Made by a program: the position numbers and the translations under genes
Shown here: positions 27,719-36,716 of the stretch, piece by piece
Layout: every line of letters begins with the position of its first letter
Position numbering within the stretch: the stretch's first letter is position 1
Source: Cohnella kolymensis
Lineage (GTDB): Bacteria > Bacillota > Bacilli > Paenibacillales > Paenibacillaceae
Reading direction: 5' to 3'
NCBI RefSeq assembly: GCF_000829465.1
Contig: NZ_JXAL01000006.1
Coordinates: 154,437 to 218,436 of the forward strand
Length of the DNA stretch: 64,000 nt
The notes under the pieces: generated by a model
Databases searched by the model: none
The model's input: the letters and a program-made list of their open reading frames with translations, nothing else
What the model was told of the DNA's origin: nothing

Positions 27719-27725
27719 TAAAGAC

Positions 27726-27813
27726 AAAAGAGGGAACCTGACGCGCGGCATGCCGAACCATCCCCCGCTAGCGGGGCAATGCGGGAGGCACCTTCGCGAA
27801 GGGTTCCTCTTTT
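27726..27813 (+). terminator. Large stem-loop between argG and argH
   Basis: AAAAGAGG(G)AACC at the left pairs with GGTTCCTCTTTT at the right, closing an 88-nt element whose interior has its own CCCCGCTAGCGGGG hairpin. There is no clear T-run outside the stem, so it may be a partial terminator or processing site that lowers argH relative to argG. Confidence 0.5.
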
Positions 27814-27855
27814 GCTGTTTATTCCGTTGATACTGAATGAGAGGGGCTGCTTGAG

Positions 27856-29271
27856 ATGAGTAAACTTTGGGGCGGCCGGTTTACGAAACAAACCGACCAA
27901 CTGGTTGAAGAATATACGGCATCCATTAATTTCGATAAAGAGCTTGCTATGGAAGATATTCAGGGCAGCTTGGCACATGTGACCATGCTGGGAAAATGCG
28001 ATATACTACCTGCGGAAGATGTGCAGAAGATAACCGAGGGTTTGCTGAAAGTGCGCGACCGGATTCAGCGCGGTGAACAGGAATTTGCCGTCGGCGACGA
28101 AGACATTCATATGAATATCGAGAAAGCGCTGATCGATGAAATCGGGCCGGTCGGGGGCAAGCTTCACACCGGCCGCAGCCGTAACGATCAGGTTGCGACA
28201 GATATGCACCTATATTTACGTAAGCGTGTCGTTGAGTTTGTGGACCTGCTGCAGAAGTTGCAAGCGGCCTTGATCGGGCAAGCGAAGGAAAACCTCGATA
28301 CGATCGTACCGGGCTACACGCACCTGCAGCGTGCGCAGCCGATTTTGTTCGCGCATCATCTGATGGCTTACGTGTCCATGTTCGGCCGGGATATCGAGCG
28401 TCTGCAAGACAGCTACAAGCGAATCGACACGCTGCCGCTTGGTGCGGGTGCGTTGGCGGGAACAACGTTCGCGATCGACCGGTTGTATACTGCGGAATTG
28501 CTCAACTTCGGCCGCGTATACGAGAACAGCTTGGACGCCGTAAGTGACCGCGATTTCATTGTGGAGTTTTTGAGCGGCGCCTCCTTGATTATGATGCACC
28601 TATCTCGGTTAAGTGAGGAATTGATTTTGTGGTCCAGCACAGAGTTTCAGTTCGTGGAGCTGGACGACGCATTCTGCACCGGCTCCAGCATCATGCCGCA
28701 AAAGAAAAACCCCGACGTCCCGGAACTCGTTCGCGGCAAGACGGGGCGTGTATATGGCAATCTGGTCGGCCTTCTTACCGTGCTCAAGTCTTTGCCGCTG
28801 GCCTATAATAAGGATATGCAGGAAGATAAGGAAGGTATGTTTGATACCGTTAAAACACTTCAGGGTGCGCTTCAGCTGTTCGCTCCGATGATCGGTACGA
28901 TGAAAGTCCGCAAAGAACGCATGAGACGCGCGGTCGATCAGGACTTCTCTAACGCCACCGACATCGCGGACTTCCTCGTCGGCAAAGGCCTGCCTTTCCG
29001 CCAAGCGCACGAAGTCATCGGCAAAACCGTCTTATACTGCATCCAGCAAAACAAGTTTCTGCTCGATCTGACGCTGGAAGAATTCCAGCAGTTCTCACCG
29101 TTGTTCGACGACCGCATCTACGAGGTTCTCCAGCCGGAGCAGGTCGTGAACGCGCGTAACGTGTACGGCGGTACCGCAACCGGCCAAGTGACAGCGGCCA
29201 TCACCCGGGCTGAGGTCGACTTGTCCCGCACGGCAGAGTGGGTTGCGGAGTATCAGGAGAAGAGCAGGTAA
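27856..29271 (+). CDS. argH: Argininosuccinate lyase
   Basis: 471 aa, last step of arginine synthesis. The family signature [20 protein letters not shown], with the catalytic loop serine, and [13 protein letters not shown] are present. Last gene of the arg operon. About 180 bases separate it from the next gene. Confidence 0.97.
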   Translation: MSKLWGGRFTKQTDQLVEEYTASINFDKELAMEDIQGSLAHVTMLGKCDILPAEDVQKITEGLLKVRDRIQRGEQEFAVGDEDIHMNIEKALIDEIGPVGGKLHTGRSRNDQVATDMHLYLRKRVVEFVDLLQKLQAALIGQAKENLDTIVPGYTHLQRAQPILFAHHLMAYVSMFGRDIERLQDSYKRIDTLPLGAGALAGTTFAIDRLYTAELLNFGRVYENSLDAVSDRDFIVEFLSGASLIMMHLSRLSEELILWSSTEFQFVELDDAFCTGSSIMPQKKNPDVPELVRGKTGRVYGNLVGLLTVLKSLPLAYNKDMQEDKEGMFDTVKTLQGALQLFAPMIGTMKVRKERMRRAVDQDFSNATDIADFLVGKGLPFRQAHEVIGKTVLYCIQQNKFLLDLTLEEFQQFSPLFDDRIYEVLQPEQVVNARNVYGGTATGQVTAAITRAEVDLSRTAEWVAEYQEKSR

Positions 29272-29353
29272 TCTTCGGGGGATGCCCATCACCCCCCGCC
29301 GGAACAGCGACGATGAGCAGGTTCCGCCGGCACAGCGCGGATGAGCGGGTCTG

Positions 29354-29362
29354 TGATATAAT
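29354..29362 (+). promoter_or_regulatory. Extended -10 promoter of nuclease copy 2
   Basis: TGA followed by TATAAT (29357-29362) is an extended -10 element; no good -35 box is seen. The predicted start lies before the leader hairpin. Confidence 0.5.
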
Positions 29363-29381
29363 GCATATCAAGTGACGAAGA

Positions 29382-29423
29382 ACGTCCCAATCTACTCTAG
29401 CAGAGTGGGTTGGGGCGTTTTTT
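29382..29423 (+). promoter_or_regulatory. Leader hairpin with U-tract upstream of nuclease copy 2
   Basis: ACGTCCCAATC-TACTCT pairs with AGAGTG-GGTTGGGGCGT over 17 positions with a three-base loop, then six Ts. It could end argH transcripts, but the extended -10 upstream places it in this gene's own leader, as at the other two nuclease loci. Confidence 0.7.
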
Positions 29424-29451
29424 GTATTTTTCAGGTAAAGGGGGATTTGTC

Positions 29452-30114
29452 ATGAGTTTCGAGCAAGCACATGCTGCGTTTATCGGCAGTCATCTGGCAC
29501 GCCGAAAAGGTGAGCGTCGAGGCCGTCTAGAGAGAGGACATGGACATGGAGAAAAATTGTTTTTGGAGAATGTATGGTGGCCGCTGAAAGGTAACTTCGA
29601 CAGACTGCATCCGGAGTATGAGGTGCTTGATTGGCGTGGGAAATCGTATTTCGGAGATTTTCTCTATGTGACCACAAGCGGGCATAAATTTATTTGGGAA
29701 ATCAAAGGCTTCAACACCCATGTAAAAGAGCTGGACCGGCAGGGCTTTTGCAAGGAGTGTAAGAGAGAATTATTTCTCGAAGGACTGGCTGTCCACCTTG
29801 TCTCATTCGCTTACGATGATGTTAAAGATGAGCCCGATCTGTTGATCGCGTTGCTGCGCATGGTATTAAGCCAATATGAAAGCGGGAGTCTGCCGGAATT
29901 GCGCTCCTTTGCGGAAAAGGAAGTCATCCGACTAGCGCACTTTCTGGCCCGTCCCATTCGCCCCAAAGACGTTGTTGATCGTCTTCATATGAATTTCCGG
30001 CGCGCGGTTCGCATACTTCAGTCACTTACCGAGCAAGGTTGGTTTCGTGCCATCAAAGGGGAAGACGGGGTTAGAGTAGTGAAGTACGAATTAATTCGAA
30101 TGACAGGTTGGTAA
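29452..30114 (+). CDS. DUF559-like endonuclease with C-terminal winged helix (copy 2)
   Basis: 220 aa. This copy has the most complete PD-(D/E)XK-like site: D69 in YFGDFLYV, then E83-I-K85-G, and the closing strand VHLVSFAYDDV. The N-terminal 60 residues nearly repeat copy 1 (RRKGER, GHGHGEK, WWP, LHPEYEV). The C-terminal 70 residues predict a winged helix (FAEKEVIRLAHFL, LHMNFRRAVRILQSLTEQGW). ATG 29452 follows AAAGGGGGA; an in-frame ATG at 29410 lies in the hairpin. Family-2 palindromes begin 31 bases after the stop. Function inferred only. Confidence 0.75.
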   Translation: MSFEQAHAAFIGSHLARRKGERRGRLERGHGHGEKLFLENVWWPLKGNFDRLHPEYEVLDWRGKSYFGDFLYVTTSGHKFIWEIKGFNTHVKELDRQGFCKECKRELFLEGLAVHLVSFAYDDVKDEPDLLIALLRMVLSQYESGSLPELRSFAEKEVIRLAHFLARPIRPKDVVDRLHMNFRRAVRILQSLTEQGWFRAIKGEDGVRVVKYELIRMTGW

Positions 30115-30145
30115 CCAGAGCAAAAGCGTACTCGGTGACTTCACA

Positions 30146-30256
30146 ATTAACTGCAAAACTACACTTATTTCTTTTTGAGAGTAATAGTTGTATTTTTGCA
30201 ATTATTTCAAACGATGGGTCAGAAGCCGGGAAATTAGTTGTAGTTTTGCAATTATT
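30146..30256. repeat. Three 24-bp palindromes (family 2)
   Basis: Copies lie at 30146-30169 (inverted), 30183-30206 and 30233-30256, of form AATAGTTGTA-TTTT-TGCAATTATT. Centres are 37 and 50 bp apart. The 350-bp stretch 30115-30465 has no gene: after these copies there is GC-rich sequence without visible signals until the terminator at 30424. The family resembles the orphan array at 47003-47187. Confidence 0.85.
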
Positions 30257-30423
30257 TCGGCTGGTCGCATACTGCGAGTGGGTTACCGGCGGTTTACGGA
30301 GATGAGGTGGACACGGCAGAGCTACGCACTGGACGTCTGCAGGTGGGCGATTCAGGTTATTGGCGGTGGAGCAAGGTGAGGTGGTATTTCCGAATCCGCG
30401 CCGGGTGATGACAGATACAAAAC

Positions 30424-30455
30424 AAAAGCCCGCGGGACATTATCCCACGGGCTTT
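30424..30455 (-). terminator. Terminator of the VanW-domain gene
   Basis: AAAGCCCGTGGGA/TCCCGCGGGCTTTT on the minus strand, just after the stop; likely bidirectional. Confidence 0.85.
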
Positions 30456-30465
30456 CACATGTAAC

Positions 30466-31935
30466 TTACACGGGTTCGACAGGGCCTTCGTCCTGGCCTG
30501 GAGAAGGTGTCGGATCAGGCGTTGGAGCAGGGGTGCTGCCCTCCGGATTCAGTCTCGGATCTTGAGGGTTCACCGCGATCAGATTATCCTGTGTACGGTA
30601 AGTGTCGCGGGACAATTTCTTGCGTTCCACTTCGTTCCCGTCCACGAGCTTCACGAGGTAGGATTCCACGACATAGCCGGATTCGCCTTTTTGCACGGTG
30701 TCTTGCTTGCCCAGTGTCAGCTTGTCGTTAGCGACATAAACCGTCTTCGGCTTATTCACTTTAACCTCAACCGTTTCGGTGCGATATTCAACATTTTCAG
30801 GCATCGTTCCGAACAGCTTCACCGTTAACCTTTTATCGTGCACCACTGTACGGATCAAGAGCTGCTTGCCGGTGGAGTTGCGGAATTTGAAGTTCACAAA
30901 ACCGTCGGCGAATGTAGCATCCAATCCGGCAGGTAAGTAATGAACACGCAATGAGTGGTTGCGCCTCTCGACAATGTCCAGCCCCACACGCAGCGCCGCG
31001 TTGTAGAGCGTGCTGGACACCTGGCAGATGCCGCCGCCTACACCCGGCACGAGCTTGCCTTTGAGGATGACCGGCGCTTCTTTGTAGCCGTACTCTTTTT
31101 CAGCTTTTGCAACGATTTTGCCGTATTCGAAAACATCGTCCGGCATGAGCAGCGTTTCGTTCAACGCTTTGGCAGCCGCCGTCACATTATGTGAACGGCC
31201 TTTTCCGCTTGTGGTGAAAGAGGTGGTAAATTCGGCGATTTTACGTTCGATGCCTTCTTCTTTCAGCTTGGCTACCGTAATTTCCGGAGCCGTTTCCGTT
31301 ATGGGCAGCTCGACTTTATAGGCTTCCGCGCTGCTGCTGCTCATTTTTGGCGAGAGAGTTTTCGGCTCTAAATTTTTAACCTTATTAAAGAGTGCAGGCA
31401 AATCAAGCTCCGTGCCGAGAACTTCATCGGTATAAATCACTTCGTCCTGATCATTGATCGTACGCTCGGCGTCCTTAGGAGCAGCACCGGCAGCGGAGCC
31501 CCAAGAAGCCTGAGCTTCCTGCTGGAACTGCTGCTCATTCCAATTAACGCTGAGTCCATAGGAGGACTTCATGCCGCCTTCGAATCGCATTCTGGCCCTG
31601 TTCAGCCAGGACGCGTCGCGAAACTTCTCGATGGCCTTCATGGCATCGCTTGTATCGACACTCATGCCTAACTGCTTCAAAGTGCGGTCAGGCACCTTAA
31701 TGTCACCGGTCCCGCCCGCCGGCAGCACAGCGGTAACCTGGATTTGCTCCAAATCGGCAACCCGATTCTGCAGCAGGTTCAGCGCCGCCGGCGCGGACTG
31801 GCCGCCCACGGTCAGCCCGCCGACTGTAAAGCCTTTTGGAAGCGTATCGTCACTCCCGTAATATATCGTACCTCCAACTCCGGCACCTGCAATTATAAGT
31901 GCAAGACTCCCCGTTAAGAGCCATCCTTTTTTCAT
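30466..31935 (-). CDS. VanW family protein with peptidoglycan-binding region (YoaR-like)
   Basis: 489 aa surface protein. One N-terminal membrane anchor (GWLLTGSLALIIAGAGVGGTIYY), then a PG_binding_4-like domain (about 35-160), then the VanW domain with GVGGGICQVSSTLYNAALRVGLDIVERRNHSLRVHYLPAGLDATF (about 290-335). A G5-like beta region and a Pro/Thr-rich tail end the protein. Role in cell-wall maintenance is inferred from the family. Divergent from ftsE; the 190-bp gap between them is A/T-rich and should hold both promoters, but I see no convincing boxes. Confidence 0.88.
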   Translation of the reverse strand: MKKGWLLTGSLALIIAGAGVGGTIYYGSDDTLPKGFTVGGLTVGGQSAPAALNLLQNRVADLEQIQVTAVLPAGGTGDIKVPDRTLKQLGMSVDTSDAMKAIEKFRDASWLNRARMRFEGGMKSSYGLSVNWNEQQFQQEAQASWGSAAGAAPKDAERTINDQDEVIYTDEVLGTELDLPALFNKVKNLEPKTLSPKMSSSSAEAYKVELPITETAPEITVAKLKEEGIERKIAEFTTSFTTSGKGRSHNVTAAAKALNETLLMPDDVFEYGKIVAKAEKEYGYKEAPVILKGKLVPGVGGGICQVSSTLYNAALRVGLDIVERRNHSLRVHYLPAGLDATFADGFVNFKFRNSTGKQLLIRTVVHDKRLTVKLFGTMPENVEYRTETVEVKVNKPKTVYVANDKLTLGKQDTVQKGESGYVVESYLVKLVDGNEVERKKLSRDTYRTQDNLIAVNPQDPRLNPEGSTPAPTPDPTPSPGQDEGPVEPV

Positions 31936-32129
31936 TTTCAGCCACTTCCCTCGGATTCCAATTTACTTCATTTTTTCCACTCACTATATATACCTTCCAA
32001 ACCCCGAATTTGTTGCCGTCTTAAATGAGAAAATTTTAAACTTTCCCCGGTTTGGGTTTTAATCAGTACTATTCCCTAAATTAAAACGACAATATTTCCT
32101 CGGAAATTATCGACAAAGAGAGGATTTTA

Positions 32130-32867
32130 ATGCAAGATGTCGAAATGGATAAGGTCCGAATCTTAACTGGAAGTGATAATGTGATAGAAATGCAAGATAT
32201 ATGGAAAACGTATCCCGACGGTACGACCGCCCTTCAGGCGATCAATGTCGTCATCGAGCGGAATGAGTTCGTGTATATTGTCGGTCCTTCCGGGGCAGGA
32301 AAGTCGACATTCATGAAATTGATTTATCGTGAAGAAGTCCCTACCAAAGGGCAGATCTCCGTCAACGGATTCAATATAGGCAAGCTCAAGCAGCGCAAAA
32401 TCCCGTACGTGCGGCGTAATATCGGAGTTATTTTTCAAGATTACAAACTGCTCCCTAAGCTTTCCGCGTATGAGAACGTGGCTTTCGCGATGGAAGTTAT
32501 CGAAACGCCGAGCCGGGCGATTCGCCGCCGTACGATGGAAGTGTTGGAACTGGTCGGATTGAAACATAAGGCAGGCAGCCTTCCGGCTCAGCTTTCCGGC
32601 GGAGAGCAGCAGAGGATCGCGATCGCTCGCGCAATCGTGAACAATCCCGCGGTCATCGTTGCCGATGAGCCGACCGGGAATCTTGATCCCGAGACGTCGT
32701 GGGGCATCATGAAGCTTCTGGAGGAAATCAATTTCCGCGGCACGACAATCGTCATGGCTACCCACAACAAAGAGATCGTCAACACATTGCGCAAACGTGT
32801 AATCGCCATCGAGAAAGGCAGCATCTCTCGCGATGAACCGAGGGGGGAATACGGCTATGAAAATTAG
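32130..32867 (+). CDS. ftsE: FtsE, ATPase of the FtsEX complex
   Basis: 245 aa ABC ATPase. Walker A GPSGAGKST, signature LSGGEQQRIAIARAI and Walker B VIVADEPTGNLD are all intact. With FtsX it passes a signal across the membrane to a peptidoglycan hydrolase. About 12 residues precede the usual start, so a later ATG at 32145 is possible. ftsX starts inside its 3' end. Confidence 0.96.
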   Translation: MQDVEMDKVRILTGSDNVIEMQDIWKTYPDGTTALQAINVVIERNEFVYIVGPSGAGKSTFMKLIYREEVPTKGQISVNGFNIGKLKQRKIPYVRRNIGVIFQDYKLLPKLSAYENVAFAMEVIETPSRAIRRRTMEVLELVGLKHKAGSLPAQLSGGEQQRIAIARAIVNNPAVIVADEPTGNLDPETSWGIMKLLEEINFRGTTIVMATHNKEIVNTLRKRVIAIEKGSISRDEPRGEYGYEN

Positions 32868-33774
32868 CACGGTCGCCCGCCATTTTCGCGAAGGTGCCAA
32901 GAACGTCGGCCGCAACGGCTGGATGAGCTTCGCATCGATCAGCTCCATCGCGGTGTCGCTGTTCATTCTGGGAGTGTTCATGCTGCTAGCGCTTAATGTG
33001 AACAAGCTCGCCGATCAGCTGGATAACCAGGTGCAGATCAGCGTTTATCTTGAAACGGATACGGATCAGCCCAAGATCGAGAATGTCGAGCGTTTGATCA
33101 AGCGCATTCCTGAGGTTAAATCCGTTACGTTCGTTTCCAAAGCGGAAGGACTTGCCCGTTTCCGTGAAAGCATGGGTGAGGATGGCAAGCAGGCTTTGGA
33201 AGGCTACGACGATGAGAACAACCCTTTGCCGGATTCCTTTGAGGTGGAGGCGTTCAATCCGCAGCAGATCGCTTTCGTGGCCAAGCAGATTGAAGCCATT
33301 AACGAATCGGACCCGGACAAACCCGTCAAAAGAGTCAGATACGGCAAAGGCACGATAGAGACCTTATTCAGCATTACGAACGGCGTACGCAACATCGGCC
33401 TGTTCATCGTGCTGGGTCTCGCGGTCATGGCCATGTTTTTAATTTCTACGACAATCAAGATGACGATACTGGCCCGGCGCCGCGAGATCGGCATCATGAA
33501 GCTGGTCGGTGCGACCAACAGTTTTATACGCTGGCCGTTTTTTATTGAAGGAGCGCTCATCGGGTTCAGCGGCTCCGCCGCTGCAGCCGCCGGATTGCTC
33601 ATCGGATACTCGCAATTGGTCATCAAAACCAACCACTCCATGGGCTTATACATGCTTCAGCTCTCCACGTTCGACGAGGTGAAGTGGTTGGTCGGCGGCA
33701 CCATTTTAGCGCTCGGGACTCTCTTGGGTGTGTGGGGCAGTACGATCTCGATCAGAAAGCATTTAAGGGTATAA
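32857..33774 (+). CDS. ftsX: FtsX, membrane subunit of FtsEX
   Basis: 305 aa. One N-terminal and three C-terminal membrane segments surround an outside loop (about 55-175), the usual type VII ABC layout. ATG 32857 follows GAGGGGGG and overlaps ftsE by 11 bases, so the two are co-translated. LARRREIGIMKLVGATNSFIRWPFFIEGALIG is the conserved coupling region. Confidence 0.96.
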   Translation: MKISTVARHFREGAKNVGRNGWMSFASISSIAVSLFILGVFMLLALNVNKLADQLDNQVQISVYLETDTDQPKIENVERLIKRIPEVKSVTFVSKAEGLARFRESMGEDGKQALEGYDDENNPLPDSFEVEAFNPQQIAFVAKQIEAINESDPDKPVKRVRYGKGTIETLFSITNGVRNIGLFIVLGLAVMAMFLISTTIKMTILARRREIGIMKLVGATNSFIRWPFFIEGALIGFSGSAAAAAGLLIGYSQLVIKTNHSMGLYMLQLSTFDEVKWLVGGTILALGTLLGVWGSTISIRKHLRV

Positions 33775-33827
33775 ACGATATTAACCGTATTTTGGATGCT
33801 GGAAACCGTATCTAGAGGAGGCATTTT

Positions 33828-35006
33828 GTGAGAAGGAAATTCGTGCTTTTATTGGCAATGCTGATCACGGCCAGTTTGATCCTGCAGCCTTATGAGGGAC
33901 AAGCGCTCTCCGAAGTCCAGAAAATAGACAAAGAGCTTAAGCAGCTGAAGAATCAGATGGATGCAGCCGAGCACAACCAGAGATATGCGGATAAAACCAT
34001 TAAGGATAAACAAGTTCAGGTGAAAGCGACGGATGCCGATCTCCACGCCATTCTGGCCAAGATCGATCAGGAGTCTAAAGTTCTGCAAGCCACGCTGACC
34101 AAGCTCGATCAGAGCCAGGAACAACTTCAATCTACAGTCAAGAAATATAAAGATGCGATCAAGCAAAAAGAAAACCACGGTAAGCTTATGGATTCCCGAT
34201 TGGTGCTGCAGTATGAAAACGGGCCTGTTGCTTATCTGGACGTACTTTTAAGCTTCAAAAGCTTCGGCGAGTTTGTCGGCCATATCGAGAATGTAGAAGC
34301 TATTGCCGCCCAAGATAAAGACATTCTCAATACGAAACAGAAGCTGGAAGCGAATCTGGAGGCTGAGAAGCAGGAATTCGAGCAAGCGGTGGCCGAGGTC
34401 AAGAAGCTCTCTATTCAAAGGCAGAGCAACATCGCCAGCTTGGAAAATATGGAGAACGAGAAAGAAGTTCTCATGTCCCAGTTGAACAAAGAGATCGAGG
34501 AAATGGAAGAGATCAGCGAGGAAGCCGAAGCGCAGCTGAAGGAATTCGCCAAGAAAGCTTCCCAACTCGAGGCTAAAAAGAAACGAATCAAGAATCATTA
34601 CAAAGGCGGTAAGCTCGGCATGCCGCTCCAGTCCGATTACCGCATGTCATCGCCGTTCGGTTACCGGATTCATCCGATTACCGGCAAGAAGAAGCTTCAT
34701 TCCGGCATGGACATGGCGGCTCCGCGCGGAACTCCCGTATACGCGGCCGAATCAGGAGTCGTTATCGTTGCACAATCCTGGAGCGGGTACGGCAATTGCA
34801 TCGTCATCGACCACGGCGGCGGAATTTCAACTTTGTATGGACATTTGATGAGCGGCGGTATATATGTAAAGAAAGGGCAAATCGTCAAAAGAGGGCAAAA
34901 GATCGGCGGAGTGGGTTCCACCGGGCAGTCCACCGGAAATCATCTCCATTTCGAAGTAAGAAATAAGGATTTCGAGCCGGTTAATCCTGCGCCCTATTTG
35001 AGATAA
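33828..35006 (+). CDS. Coiled-coil M23 peptidase (murein hydrolase partner of FtsEX)
   Basis: 392 aa exported protein. Signal peptide (VRRKFVLLLAMLITASLILQPYEG), long coiled coil (about 28-255), then an M23 domain with HPITGKKKLHSGMDMA (HxxxD), YGHLM and GNHLHFEVR zinc ligands. GTG start after AGAGGAGG. Directly after ftsEX, it fits the EnvC or CwlO-type partner switched on by FtsEX; intact ligands suggest it can itself be a hydrolase. Confidence 0.9.
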   Translation: MRRKFVLLLAMLITASLILQPYEGQALSEVQKIDKELKQLKNQMDAAEHNQRYADKTIKDKQVQVKATDADLHAILAKIDQESKVLQATLTKLDQSQEQLQSTVKKYKDAIKQKENHGKLMDSRLVLQYENGPVAYLDVLLSFKSFGEFVGHIENVEAIAAQDKDILNTKQKLEANLEAEKQEFEQAVAEVKKLSIQRQSNIASLENMENEKEVLMSQLNKEIEEMEEISEEAEAQLKEFAKKASQLEAKKKRIKNHYKGGKLGMPLQSDYRMSSPFGYRIHPITGKKKLHSGMDMAAPRGTPVYAAESGVVIVAQSWSGYGNCIVIDHGGGISTLYGHLMSGGIYVKKGQIVKRGQKIGGVGSTGQSTGNHLHFEVRNKDFEPVNPAPYLR

Positions 35007-35018
35007 ATCGCATATCAG

Positions 35019-35064
35019 ACAGCCGATGGCCCGACATCCACGAGGTCGGGAATCGGCTGTTTTT
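35019..35064 (+). terminator. Terminator after the M23 gene
   Basis: ACAGCCGAT pairs with ATCGGCTGT with an inner CCCGACATCCACGAGGTCGGG hairpin, then TTTT. Confidence 0.85.
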
Positions 35065-35159
35065 GGCTTCATGCCCCCGCAATGAGGTTAACAGTAGAGG
35101 ATAACTGCCTACGGCTTGTCATATTCTAACAATGAACCGGATATGGAGGAGTGGCGTTC

Positions 35160-36632
35160 GTGTGGTATAGAGGTCGTAGCCTTTTTGCGGTGATGGTGCT
35201 GACGGCAATCGCGGCCAGTATCGTAACCTACACAGTGGTAAAGCTGCCGGACTGGGCTTTACAGCCCTCAGCTGTGGAAGCGGGAGCTTCCTCGAGCGGC
35301 TCCGCCGAAGGTTGGAGCGAGGAAGAACTGGGTAAATTGAACAAGGCGCTGGATCTGATCGAAGAGCGGTACATGACAGACACAGACCGCAGTCAGCTGC
35401 TGGACGGCGCTGTTCAAGGCATGGTCGAATCATTGCGCGATCCTTATTCCGTATATAAATCCAGTGAAGAAGCGCAGAAATTCAGCGATGCCCTGCAGGG
35501 AGCATTCACGGGTATTGGAGCCGAGCTGAAAATTGAGAACGGCACCGTTGTCGTTGACTCTGCGATTAAAGGCTCCCCCGCGGAAAGAGCGGGGCTGCAG
35601 CCCCGTGATGTGCTTCTTAGCGTGAATGGGCAAAGTCTTCACGGTGTCACTTTGAGTGAGGCCGTATCCAAGATCCGGGGCCCTAAAGGCACCAAAGCGA
35701 AGCTCAAGATATCGCGTGCAGGAGCCGCGGAACCGCTGGAGCTGGAGATGGTCCGCGATCGGATCGATCTGGAGACCGTGCACGCTGACTTAGGACAGGA
35801 CGGCATCGGCCGTCTTTCGATCAACCAATTTACCTACGATACTTCAGCCGAGGTTGCTGATAGGGTACGAGCGATGGAGGAACAAGGGCTGAAAGCTCTG
35901 ATTATCGATGTCAGGGACAACCCGGGAGGCATACTCCAATCGGTGCTCGAAGTGTCGGAGCAGTTCATTGAGAAAAATAAACCGATCCTGGTCAATGAAT
36001 ATCGGGATGGCCGGCACAAAACGGAATTTGCGGTGAACGGACTCGATCGTCTCAAGCCTTACCCGATTATCGTCCTCATCAACAAAGGCAGCGCCAGTGC
36101 AGCGGAAATACTGGCAGGTGCGCTTAAACAGTCGGCCAATGCCGTGCTCGTTGGCGATACGAGTTATGGCAAAGGCACCGTCCAGGTGAGTTACGATAAA
36201 GAGCTCGGCGACGGCAGTCTGGTGAAGCTGACCGTGTATAAGTGGCTGCTGCCTGACGGAACCTGGATCCATCAGAAGGGGATCGACCCGGATTTGGCGG
36301 TGAGCCAACCGGATTACTTTCTTGCATCGAGGCTGCCAAGGGACCATGTGCTGCAATACGATGTGACCGGCGAGCCGGTGAAAAACCTGCAAAATATTCT
36401 GGAGGGGATCGGATTTCCGGCCGACCGCAAGGACGGATACTTCAGCAAGGGTACGGAAGCCGCCGTTCAGCAATTCCAGCTTAGCGAGCAGCTGCCGGTG
36501 GATGGGCAGGTTAATGCGGCAACGGCGGATCGGCTCGAAGAGAAGCTGTATGTGAATTTGCAAAACCCCGAGTATGACACGCAGTGGCAAGCGGCGGTGA
36601 AGAAAGCCCGGGAACTCATGCCGGCCTCGTAG
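35160..36632 (+). CDS. ctpB: S41 carboxyl-terminal processing protease (CtpB-like)
   Basis: 490 aa. One N-terminal membrane anchor, PDZ domain (about 105-185; FTGIGAELKIENG, AERAGLQPRDVLLSVNG), then the protease core with nucleophile serine in NKGSASAAEILAGALK and general-base lysine in GDTSYGKGTVQ. A C-terminal peptidoglycan-binding domain (VKNLQNILEGIGFPADRKDGYFS) ends the protein. GTG 35160 sits 8 bases after GGAGGAG; the GTG at 35151 overlaps it. In B. subtilis CtpB acts in SpoIVF signalling during sporulation. Confidence 0.93.
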   Translation: MWYRGRSLFAVMVLTAIAASIVTYTVVKLPDWALQPSAVEAGASSSGSAEGWSEEELGKLNKALDLIEERYMTDTDRSQLLDGAVQGMVESLRDPYSVYKSSEEAQKFSDALQGAFTGIGAELKIENGTVVVDSAIKGSPAERAGLQPRDVLLSVNGQSLHGVTLSEAVSKIRGPKGTKAKLKISRAGAAEPLELEMVRDRIDLETVHADLGQDGIGRLSINQFTYDTSAEVADRVRAMEEQGLKALIIDVRDNPGGILQSVLEVSEQFIEKNKPILVNEYRDGRHKTEFAVNGLDRLKPYPIIVLINKGSASAAEILAGALKQSANAVLVGDTSYGKGTVQVSYDKELGDGSLVKLTVYKWLLPDGTWIHQKGIDPDLAVSQPDYFLASRLPRDHVLQYDVTGEPVKNLQNILEGIGFPADRKDGYFSKGTEAAVQQFQLSEQLPVDGQVNAATADRLEEKLYVNLQNPEYDTQWQAAVKKARELMPAS

Positions 36633-36667
36633 ACGGGAAGGAATTGTTTTGCCTTTGTCGAATACTT

Positions 36668-36698
36668 AGGAGGTTGACTTTGCGTCAGCTCCTTTTTT
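36668..36698 (+). terminator. Hairpin with T-run between ctpB and minJ-like gene
   Basis: AGGAG-G-TTGAC pairs with GTCA-G-CTCCT, followed by TTTTTT. It ends about 18 bases before the next start. Confidence 0.75.
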
Positions 36699-36716
36699 GT
36701 GAAAGGGGAGGGGCAG

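Noticed and set aside
27726..27813. T-box or arginine riboswitch between argG and argH
   Set aside because: No T-box sequence or specifier loop is present; it reads as a large imperfect stem-loop.
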